From positions 148,804-212,803 of the forward strand of contig DAOQWA010000001.1 in the NCBI GenBank assembly GCA_035341855.1: DNA of 64,000 nt, written 5' to 3'. Position 1 is the first letter of the stretch. Every line of letters starts with the position of its first letter. The DNA is from QQVM01 sp035341855 (GTDB lineage: Bacteria; Bacteroidota; Bacteroidia; AKYH767-A; 2013-40CM-41-45). Shown here piece after piece: positions 8,516 through 16,683 of this stretch. The position numbers were made by a program, and so were the translations under genes. The notes under the pieces are model-generated. The model saw nothing but the letters and a program-made list of their open reading frames with translations, had not been told where the DNA came from and searched no databases.

Positions 8516-10905
8516 ATTTGTTTCTTAACCTTCTCCATGTCTTTAACTGCGAGCCTGCAGATCGAAGATATCTTTTCAATTTTTTCAGACATACCGGACA
8601 AAGCTTCCTTTGAGAGGGCAGATAATTCTATTTGCTCAGCAAGCTCCAATGCTTCTGATAGCCCGGCAATCCTGAGTTGCGGTTTCAGGTTATGAGTTGT
8701 AATACGCAGCTTATCATAGTCCTGACCACTAAATGCCGCATTTATATTATTCAAATTTTCCGGCACTTGCTTAATAAACAACTCCACACAACGATTAAAT
8801 CGAACGGGATCATTTTCTGTAAATTCATGAATAGAACTAATATCGATTGAAGATCCATTTTTAGGATCATTACTCTTTATATTCTGAATATCTTCCTGTT
8901 CGACAACATCTATATTTCTACTATCAATTTTTTTCACTGTTCGATAAATTGTACTTATCAATTCATGTGCTTTAAATGGTTTCGGGATAAAGTCATTCAT
9001 ACCCGCTGCGATCGATTTATCGATTTCACTTCTTACAACAGATGCAGTTAATGCAACAATAGGTATTTTATTTTTAGATGAGTCGAACTCATTTCGAATT
9101 TTTCTGGTAGCTTCAAGGCCATCCATCTTTGGCATCACCAGATCCATAAGAATTATGTCATACGAATTGTCTTTTGCTTTTGATAGAGCTTCAATACCAT
9201 CCAATGCTTCATCAATAATAATTTCCGGAATTTTCAATTGAAGCGTTTCTTTAACAACGATCCGGTTATACTCATTATCGTCAGCCAATAGCAGCTTTAT
9301 ACCTTTCATTTCAATTAACATTTCTTCTGAAACATTCTGATCTTTATGAATGAGAGTTGTATTGCTACTTACAGGATACGTTAATGTAAACACAAATACG
9401 CTGCCTTCATTTTTCCTGCTACGCACTTCTATATCCCCGTTTTGAAGTTTTACCAACTGTTTCGAAATGCTTAAACCCAATCCTGTGCCACCATATCTCC
9501 TGGTTGTATCACTACCGGCTTGAATATAATCTTGAAACAATTTTTCCTGCTCTTCTTTTGTCATTCCTATACCGGTATCGGAAACCGAAAACTGTATGGT
9601 CTCAAGTTTTTGTCTGTTCAATGAGACAGCCTTTTCTGTGTTTCCGACCCTAAGTACATCCAGTTTGATTCGACCTTTAGAAGTGAATTTTACTGCATTA
9701 CCGATCAGGTTCAATAGTATTTGAGTGAGGCGTGTCGGATCTCCAATCAATACAGGTGAAATTTTCTTGTCAACTTTATACTCCAGCAATAATCCCTTCT
9801 CTTCAGCCTTGAAATGGATTATTTCGATGACATTCTCAACGACGGCCTCAACAGACATATCGATTTTTTCGATTTCAATTTTACCTGCTTCTATCTTAGA
9901 GAGGTCCAAAATGTCATTAATAATTATCAGTAATGAATCTGAAGCATTTCGTATACTTTCAAGATACTTCAACTGATCAGGAGCAGGATTTTTTTGCAGT
10001 AGCAATCCTGTCATCCCTGTAACTGCATTGATCGGTGTTCTTATCTCGTGACTCATATTGGCCAGAAACTGTTGCATAAACTTTTCACTACGCTCTGCTC
10101 TTTGTTTTGTAACAAATAGTTCCTCGTGAGTAATTGAATTTTGAATGGCTACAGAAATATAACCAAGCAAGTATCGAATAATATTTTGATGATATTCATC
10201 GAATGAATTTTTTCTAAAACTCATCATAGTAAGTATACCCGACACTTCATCTTTGTTTAAGATTGGAAAAACCATGATCGATTTTACCATGCGACCATCT
10301 TTCATTGTGAGTGGCTGAAAAACATATCGTTCAAAATGCTCTTCCGCATTTTCGAGAAACACTTCTCGGTTATTCTTATAACTCCAGGCGGAAAAATGAT
10401 TATAAGATTCAAAAAACTCTGTTTCTGAATTTCCTAAAGACGAATATATTTTCCATTTACCGGAAGTGGAATTTAATACGTTCAACTCGAGAACAGCCGC
10501 ATCCATCATTGAATTGATCGTATTTGACAAATGATCAAAAGTTTCCTGAAGGTCAAGTGAAGATGTGACTTTTTGTCCGAGTTCATTTACTATATAAAGA
10601 TCATCTAGTTTTTTTCGAAGCTTTGAAACTAAAGTATCCGACTGGGATATTGAAGCAACATTGGCATCTCTGTGGTTGTAGGTCTGGGCCAATTTTTCAA
10701 TCCTTTTTGAAACCACTTCCAGTTCAGCCGGTATTTCCAAGGCCTTATCAGATCCGGATAAATCATCGCTGAGTCCTGAAACTTCAAAAGCATCCAGTTG
10801 TCTGATTAAATTATCCTTCCAGTTATTTAATTTTTTCTTATACAACAGAAAAATAATAGCTGAACCAACGGCAAAAAACAAAACAAAAAGAAATATATGT
10901 AACAT
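8509..10905 (-). CDS. hybrid sensor histidine kinase with GAF, receiver and HPt domains
   Basis: A 798-residue phosphorelay protein. Domains in order: one N-terminal membrane segment (residues 3-22); a charged coiled-coil; a GAF-like sensor (about 105-260); HisKA with phospho-acceptor His286 (NMSHEIRTP); an HATPase domain with an N box at Asn403, DTGIGM at 443-448 and GGTGLGLS at 472-479; a receiver with Asp588 (ILMDLVMPKMDG); and a C-terminal HPt with His738 (TTHNLKPQ). So His-Asp-His relay can occur inside one chain, with an unlinked regulator as the final target. No large periplasmic sensor exists; the signal must be cytoplasmic. The GAF region closely resembles that of the kinase at 19709. 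No DNA-binding partner is adjacent. Confidence 0.93.
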   Translation of the reverse strand: MLHIFLFVLFFAVGSAIIFLLYKKKLNNWKDNLIRQLDAFEVSGLSDDLSGSDKALEIPAELEVVSKRIEKLAQTYNHRDANVASISQSDTLVSKLRKKLDDLYIVNELGQKVTSSLDLQETFDHLSNTINSMMDAAVLELNVLNSTSGKWKIYSSLGNSETEFFESYNHFSAWSYKNNREVFLENAEEHFERYVFQPLTMKDGRMVKSIMVFPILNKDEVSGILTMMSFRKNSFDEYHQNIIRYLLGYISVAIQNSITHEELFVTKQRAERSEKFMQQFLANMSHEIRTPINAVTGMTGLLLQKNPAPDQLKYLESIRNASDSLLIIINDILDLSKIEAGKIEIEKIDMSVEAVVENVIEIIHFKAEEKGLLLEYKVDKKISPVLIGDPTRLTQILLNLIGNAVKFTSKGRIKLDVLRVGNTEKAVSLNRQKLETIQFSVSDTGIGMTKEEQEKLFQDYIQAGSDTTRRYGGTGLGLSISKQLVKLQNGDIEVRSRKNEGSVFVFTLTYPVSSNTTLIHKDQNVSEEMLIEMKGIKLLLADDNEYNRIVVKETLQLKIPEIIIDEALDGIEALSKAKDNSYDIILMDLVMPKMDGLEATRKIRNEFDSSKNKIPIVALTASVVRSEIDKSIAAGMNDFIPKPFKAHELISTIYRTVKKIDSRNIDVVEQEDIQNIKSNDPKNGSSIDISSIHEFTENDPVRFNRCVELFIKQVPENLNNINAAFSGQDYDKLRITTHNLKPQLRIAGLSEALELAEQIELSALSKEALSGMSEKIEKISSICRLAVKDMEKVKKQIQ

Positions 10906-11313
10906 AAATTATTTCTTTAATGATGCACCTACAAACAAACATGAAGGGCAATGAACGTTTCAGTGAGACCCTGAAATTCTCAATCTTGAAATCAACCTAA
11001 ATATAAGAGTATTTAAAGATATGTTATAGTCTGATCACCAGAAACTCCTAAAACATTGTTTAGTGGGTGGAGAGAGCTTAACCTCTTTCTGACATGAAGC
11101 CAAATGACATATCAATATCAGAAATAAAATTAGGTAACCTATTCCGGACAGACACATCTTCGCTTTTTTAATGCAGATTGCAAAATTTAATGAGCCAAGT
11201 GTTTTTTTATGTTATTATTTATCAGCAAATCCTAATATTATTAAAAGCCCTTATTTTATTATGGTGGTTCCTAAGAATTGTTAGAATGAAATTTCCTTCA
11301 TCAATTTAACTCG
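10906..11313. other. intergenic stretch between minus-strand genes
   Basis: About 400 bases between the end of the OMP gene (11314) and the start of the hybrid kinase (10905). I see no coding frame and no strong hairpin. It must contain the promoter of the hybrid kinase and the 3' end of the long minus-strand run that begins at 22203. Confidence 0.4.
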
Positions 11314-12339
11314 TTACTTTATCAGATTCTTGTAAGTGAAAGCATATGATATTCCCACATTGATTTGAATATTATTCATAGTAAAGTCATCATCGATATA
11401 ATAATATTTGAAAACATTTACCAGGTCGGAATACCGCGTCCCTTCTTTGTTTACATTTTCAGGATAATAATGGTAGCTGATATCTGCAAACAATTGAATT
11501 CCTTTCATACCATATGTAGCACCTGCCGAGCAGATATACCCGGTTTGATAATTATTTCGGTATGAAAATCTGTCCACCAGATCAGATTCGTTATCACGCG
11601 AAGTCGTGCTAAGTGCAGATGACAAAAATGAAAAATCTACCCCTGCCTGGATGTAAGGGCTGAAAGTCTTTTCCAGAATTGAATATTTGAATGACAGAGG
11701 AATATCAAAATAAGAGAGCTTTTCTTCATAGTTAATAGTAGTGTTTTCTACGTCATACAGCAAGTGCTCATATTTTGATTGCCTGAATCCAAAACCGAGA
11801 ACAATCCATAGTTTTTTATAGGCACGGTATTCACCGGAGAGGCCAAGTTGAAATCCGGTTTTATTGTTGTATTTATCAATTCCGGGGGCTGCGTCTTCAT
11901 GCACAATTGAAAAAGAATTGACCTCTTTTACGTTGCTAAAATTCAATCCCCCGCTGAATCCTAACCTGAAGACAGGTGTAGGGGTATACTTAATAAAAAG
12001 AGCAGAAAGTTTAGGATCGTCGCGAAACTTATCAGGTTGAAAATAGGGATCTATTTTCATTATTCTGGCAGCGGTTTTGTCAGCCTCTTCCAGATTATCC
12101 ACTTTGAGATAACTTAAAATAAGCAATTTATTAGCCTGAATTTTTTCCATCTTATCCAGACTACATCCATCCAATGCAGATATCAGTACACGGATGGCAG
12201 CATCATACTCTCCTTGCTCATAGCTTGTATTGGCATTTTTTAACTTAACGATACAACTGTCTGTTTGAGCAATACAGTTCAATGTCATGAATATCTGGAT
12301 CATGAGTGCTGAACAAAAAACAAGTAATACTTTTTTCAT
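11314..12339 (-). CDS. TPR-like/outer-membrane beta-barrel protein (PorT-like)
   Basis: The 341-residue product has a signal peptide (1-25, ending CIAQ). A short helical repeat segment follows (about 28-110: KNANTSYEQGEYDAAIRVL, LILSYLKVDNLEEADKTAA), resembling TPR repeats. Then comes a barrel of alternating strands (about 118-341) that opens with RLGFSGGLNFSNV and ends INVGISYAFTYKN, a pattern of PorT-family outer membrane proteins. The last residues end in aromatic/hydrophobic strand character typical of barrel insertion. It is the last gene of the co-directional run that begins with the LytTR regulator, 20 bases after the preceding lipoprotein gene. A periplasmic TPR on a barrel suggests a docking role for the exported neighbours; this is inference. 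Confidence 0.8.
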   Translation of the reverse strand: MKKVLLVFCSALMIQIFMTLNCIAQTDSCIVKLKNANTSYEQGEYDAAIRVLISALDGCSLDKMEKIQANKLLILSYLKVDNLEEADKTAARIMKIDPYFQPDKFRDDPKLSALFIKYTPTPVFRLGFSGGLNFSNVKEVNSFSIVHEDAAPGIDKYNNKTGFQLGLSGEYRAYKKLWIVLGFGFRQSKYEHLLYDVENTTINYEEKLSYFDIPLSFKYSILEKTFSPYIQAGVDFSFLSSALSTTSRDNESDLVDRFSYRNNYQTGYICSAGATYGMKGIQLFADISYHYYPENVNKEGTRYSDLVNVFKYYYIDDDFTMNNIQINVGISYAFTYKNLIK

Positions 12340-12359
12340 ATTAATTAAGTTTGGCTATT

Positions 12360-13595
12360 TCAATTTGAGATTAATTTTCCGAAGGAATCTAAATGCATGT
12401 ATATGACTTTGTTCGAAATAAGATTTTGCTTTAACAGACCAATAAGACCAATGCTTCCATCAGGCAGATACACTGCATCAAATCCCTTTGAGGGAACATC
12501 TGTGTTTATTACTCCGGACCAACTCAAGGACAGATCCGCATTTAATTTAAACATTGCCAAATCGTTGGGCGACACAACTATATTCGAGGGTAACTGATTA
12601 TTGCTGCCGACAACTAAATATCCACCGTCAGGTGCTTTAATTATATTTTTAACAGTTGTAGGTGTTGCAGCAATTCGTGGGTAGAGAATTTCCTTTTCAA
12701 ATTCTCCGGTGAGCGAATACGTTCTTGAAAAAACATCACCATAACCTTCAACAGACGAATTTTTTGACTTTGTTCCAAACAATACTATTTTATAGTCTGC
12801 AGAATATACGAGACCTGCAGATGTCTCAAAATGTGAAGGGTCGTAGTTGTTGGAATACCAACCTCTTTCTGCGTTAGCATTTAATGACCTTACGAAACAG
12901 TTCTCAATCATTTCATCATATTCATCATAAGTAACTCCCTGAATAATTATCATCGAATCATTAGCCTGGATAAGCCTATCAAATCTTTCTCCATAATTAA
13001 GTCCGGATCCGTAGTGATTAGCATTGGGAATCGGAACACGTTTATGGAATAATTCAGTCAAAGAAGAATTTGCTTTCCATATATAATACCCCCAACTATA
13101 AGGTTTGTAGACCACCAGGTATGTGTCATTATATTCAGCAAGAGAAGGCTCCTGATCTATTACACCCACAATAGTTTGTATATTTCTGGATGAAATCAAT
13201 TCTCCGTCATCACTTATTTCGTAGACAGAAAAATAATCAAATCCAAGAGCCGATGCGCAAACAATAAAGCCTCCTCCACTTCCAGGTACAATATTTACAT
13301 ATTGATATACAGTATCAGATATAATTACATCTTTCAGTTTGTTACCGTCGTTGCCCAGGAGAAACAATTCTTGTCTGATGATCGGATTCTGAATATTTCC
13401 CGAGTTGATCCATCCAAGTAATTTACCATTTACTGACGAAACTATTTTTACTTGCTTGGCCTCACTAAGAGTAGGAATGATCTTTACCGAAGAGCTTACT
13501 GAGGTATTGACATCATCTTTCCTGCAAGATGAAAGCGTACCACAAAGCAACAGGGTAAATAATATTAAATTATATAGTTTATTATTCTTTATCAT
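12360..13595 (-). CDS. lipoprotein with beta-propeller-like repeats
   Basis: I chose the ATG at 13595 because it gives a 24-residue lipoprotein signal (MIKNNKLYNLILF then LLLCGTLSSC, followed by RKDD). An ATG at 13625 would add ten residues and overlap the upstream stop (ATGGAAATAA), so translational coupling from there is also possible. The mature part has repeated units with the pattern DGGYLVVGSNN, GGGFIVCAS and SIGLIGLL, which resemble the blades found in the secreted protein at 15004 and the lipoprotein at 13616. No enzyme motif is seen. It is probably periplasmic or surface-anchored and probably works with its two neighbours. Confidence 0.72.
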   Translation of the reverse strand: MIKNNKLYNLILFTLLLCGTLSSCRKDDVNTSVSSSVKIIPTLSEAKQVKIVSSVNGKLLGWINSGNIQNPIIRQELFLLGNDGNKLKDVIISDTVYQYVNIVPGSGGGFIVCASALGFDYFSVYEISDDGELISSRNIQTIVGVIDQEPSLAEYNDTYLVVYKPYSWGYYIWKANSSLTELFHKRVPIPNANHYGSGLNYGERFDRLIQANDSMIIIQGVTYDEYDEMIENCFVRSLNANAERGWYSNNYDPSHFETSAGLVYSADYKIVLFGTKSKNSSVEGYGDVFSRTYSLTGEFEKEILYPRIAATPTTVKNIIKAPDGGYLVVGSNNQLPSNIVVSPNDLAMFKLNADLSLSWSGVINTDVPSKGFDAVYLPDGSIGLIGLLKQNLISNKVIYMHLDSFGKLISN

Positions 13596-13615
13596 AAGAA
13601 CAATCGATTTAGCTT

Positions 13616-14989
13616 TTATTTCCATTTGATCAGGGTCAATTTATTAGTTGGTCCGTTAAAGCTTTGTATTCTTCCCATTGAAACAAAACCACCATCAGAA
13701 CTAGCAACGGATGAGAAAAAGAAATCTGAATAAAACTGCTGTAGTGAGAATCTACTTGTTACCTGCCAATCAGTGCCTCCGGTAAGAAATAATGTTTGAG
13801 CCGCAGAATAATCATTCGTACCGGAAGCGACACCGATTTTATAAGCAGTCATCATAAACCCTGAAGCACTTCTGACACAATTAGCGATTCGGTATCCCGG
13901 AGGTAGTTTTAGCGGAATAGTATCAGTTACTAACGCATTCTGTCCCACGCGAAGGAAAGCTGCAGATTTGCTATTAACGGAACCGGCAATTGTTTGCCCC
14001 AGACTGTAGTGGGTAATAAAATCGCCGGAAAAATCCCGCATAAGGACCTTACTATTCCGATTGATCTGTCCACCGGTATGACCATTACTTTTTACACGGT
14101 AACCTGTCAGGTAGCTATATGAAGTATCCTGTGTGCCATCAGAATTTACTAAAGCGGACAACAATGAGTAGGTTGTACTGTCAACCCAATCTCCAACATC
14201 TTCCATGCCAAAATGCACAAGGAATTGTCCGTTATTTGTTTCAGTTATGCTGCTTGTACCTCTTGGTGTTCCCACCAGTTGGATAGGTCCGGGCGGGAAA
14301 GTAAATCCAAAATATTGTGACCATGCTCTTGTCAGGTCAGCATTATTCTTCACGATAAATAATTTAGTCGAAGTACCTGTTGCATTAGAACCGGATACAA
14401 ATCCGTTCCAAATACCTGTAACTGCAACACCATTGTCTGCGGTTGCAAATAAGGTTGCATTTAGCACCTTTGAGGAAGCATAGATGAAATCCTTTAAAGT
14501 GTCATTGGTGGCTTCTACTGTCCCATTAGTTTTAATTGAATACAATGTCAGGAAATTCGGGAGAGTGTTTGTCAGGCTTGCGGCTAAAATCAAACTTCCG
14601 TCATTTAATCGAATCATATCTAAAGGGGAGCAATCGTCAAAGTTTTTTTGCCAAAGCAATACACCCTGTGGATCGTACTTTTTTACGACCGTCTTGTCTT
14701 CGTCCTTATTGTAATAATAAATATAAATGTTATCCTCCGGATCTGTAATGACTTTCCCGTTTTTACCTTCGTAAAATTCGTCATCGGTTGAGAATTTTAT
14801 CTCATCTTCCAGTACACGGATCCATTGAATTCTGTCAGAATCTTTACTTAATGTCTCCTCTTTTTTACATGATGAAACGAAAGCGATAAGAAAAACACAC
14901 AATACAATTTGAAATGCCCGGGAAAATGATGGAGAACCAATGCAGTTCTTAAGTTCATCAAGTTTTCTATTTATTACCCTGATTAACAT
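13616..14989 (-). CDS. lipoprotein with beta-propeller-like repeats
   Basis: The 457-residue product has a long n-region and then a lipobox (VFLIAFVSSC with the cysteine at 41, followed by KKEE). A later start may be the true one, but no internal ATG fits well. The body has blade-like units (IYIYYYNKDEDKTVVKKYDPQGVLLW, DGSLILAASL, DNGVAVTGIWN, SDGGFVSMGRI) like those of the neighbours at 12360 and 15004. No catalytic residues are apparent. The gap to the upstream T9SS gene is 14 bases and the next gene overlaps or follows closely, so the three are probably one transcript. The shared repeat style suggests a common origin or a shared ligand. Confidence 0.72.
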   Translation of the reverse strand: MLIRVINRKLDELKNCIGSPSFSRAFQIVLCVFLIAFVSSCKKEETLSKDSDRIQWIRVLEDEIKFSTDDEFYEGKNGKVITDPEDNIYIYYYNKDEDKTVVKKYDPQGVLLWQKNFDDCSPLDMIRLNDGSLILAASLTNTLPNFLTLYSIKTNGTVEATNDTLKDFIYASSKVLNATLFATADNGVAVTGIWNGFVSGSNATGTSTKLFIVKNNADLTRAWSQYFGFTFPPGPIQLVGTPRGTSSITETNNGQFLVHFGMEDVGDWVDSTTYSLLSALVNSDGTQDTSYSYLTGYRVKSNGHTGGQINRNSKVLMRDFSGDFITHYSLGQTIAGSVNSKSAAFLRVGQNALVTDTIPLKLPPGYRIANCVRSASGFMMTAYKIGVASGTNDYSAAQTLFLTGGTDWQVTSRFSLQQFYSDFFFSSVASSDGGFVSMGRIQSFNGPTNKLTLIKWK

Positions 14990-15003
14990 AAACTATTTGT
15001 TTT

Positions 15004-16642
15004 TTAGCGAATGATAGTTACTTTAAAATTATCAGTATAATTTCCAGCAACGATCCTGACAATGTATATTCCATTTAAAACCTCCTGCTGATTATCATCA
15101 TTGCAACTCCAGTGTAGTTCCTGATAGCCCGAAAGCGATCTGTCATACAAAAGGGTTTTGATTTCTTTACCTGATATGTCATAAACTTTCACGGAGACCA
15201 ATTCTTCATGCGGCAGGTAGAAGGATATCTTTACAAAAGACGAAACGGGATTGGGATAAACTTTAAATATGTTGATCGGCTTAGCAGAAGTAGAAGTCTT
15301 CAATGTAAGTTGTGAATCAAACTTGAGAAGCCAAATATCACTTGTATGAATAGGGCCATGATGGCCACTTACATCGCCATCATTACTTGAAGATCCTCCT
15401 CCTGCAAATAAACTTAAATCGGATGCAAATGCAATAGCTGCCCCCCCTTCAGACGAAAATCCACCATAACAATGCTGATATATCGTGTTACCTATTGAAT
15501 CGGTCTCAATAACTACAATGTCTCCGGAAATTGAATTCAAGGGATCATAATGATAAGTCGGAAAATCACTATCACTTCCCGCCAATTGACCCGTGAATGC
15601 ATAGCCCCCATCAATTGTTCTTGTCAATTCAGCGCCAGTGATCAAACATGAATCTCCTCCATATGATTTTTCCCACTGAATGGTACCAGATGAATCGATA
15701 TTCACCAGCCAAAAGGAGGGCCCTCCCGGAGAATTTGTCACGTCACCATCCTCAGAGAAAGAGGTGGTAATGAATGTATAACTTTCATCTGAACATATCA
15801 AGAGATCAGAACCCAATTCTAATTCTGAACCACCGTATGTTTTCTGCCATAGAATGTTTCGGGCCGAATCCAGCTTTACGATCCAAACCGAACCCCCACC
15901 TGATGATGNNNNNNNNNNAGGAACCCCAGGTTTCGCCGCCAATTACAAGACCATTATCACTGATTTGCTTTACAGCCGAAACATTTTCATTATCGGACCC
16001 CCCTAAACATCTTTGCCACAAGAGTGTTCCAATACTGTCAATTTTGATCAGCCAAATGTCAGCCGACGGATTCCAAGGCTCTGAACCCGGATGATAACCG
16101 GTCACATCTCCATCTGAAGAGCGAGTAGTAGCTGAAAGGATGTATCCTCCGTCAGATGATCGTTCAACAGTTCTTGGATACTCATCTCCTGTACCACCAT
16201 AACACTTATCCCATTCTATGTTACCAGAAGAATCCAGCTTTACCACCCAAAGGTCACTTGAAAATAAACCCTGGTATGCGCTTACATCCCCATCGTTAGA
16301 AGTTGTTCCTGCTGAAAGAATATATCCTCCATCAGATGTCAAATCTACAGATAAAATAAAATCATAATTTGAACCTCCCAAAGTTCGCTCCCATTCAATG
16401 TTACCATATTGATCGATCTTGACGATCCAACCATCACCATTGCCATGATTACCGGTTACATCACCGTCATAAGAATAAGACGTTCCAACAAGAATGCAGC
16501 CTCCATCAGACGTAGGTTTTAAATCTGAACAAGTTTCTTCAAGTGTCCCTCCGTAAGATCTTTGCCATTGAATGACACGTTGGGCAGTTGATGAAGTAGA
16601 AATAAGAAGGAGAATCAGAAGTGAGTAAAAATATTTATTCAT
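15004..16642 (-). CDS. T9SS-secreted repeat protein, interrupted by a sequencing gap
   Basis: One gene split by ten Ns (15909-15918). The N-terminal part begins with a signal peptide (1-20, STAQ) and has tandem units of about 58 residues with the pattern WQRSYGG...SDGGYIL...DGDV...WIVKIDxxGN. The part after the gap continues the same pattern and ends with a type A T9SS sorting domain (FKVYPNPVSSFVKISF ... LNGIYIVRIVAGN). The frame changes across the Ns because ten is a placeholder; the true gap must be a multiple of three and, from the repeat length, roughly 18 bases. The units resemble propeller blades. It lies 41 bases after the STAND gene and 14 before a lipoprotein gene, suggesting it is the exported output of that operon. 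Confidence 0.82.
15909..15918. other. assembly gap (ten Ns)
   Basis: A run of ten N characters inside a tandem-repeat coding region. Near-identical repeats are a common reason for such a break. The reading frames on the two sides are out of register by one, so the number is a placeholder and not a measured length. Confidence 0.98.
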
Positions 16643-16683
16643 TTTCCTTTATTAATTTTAGATGTGTTTAAATAAACATACAT

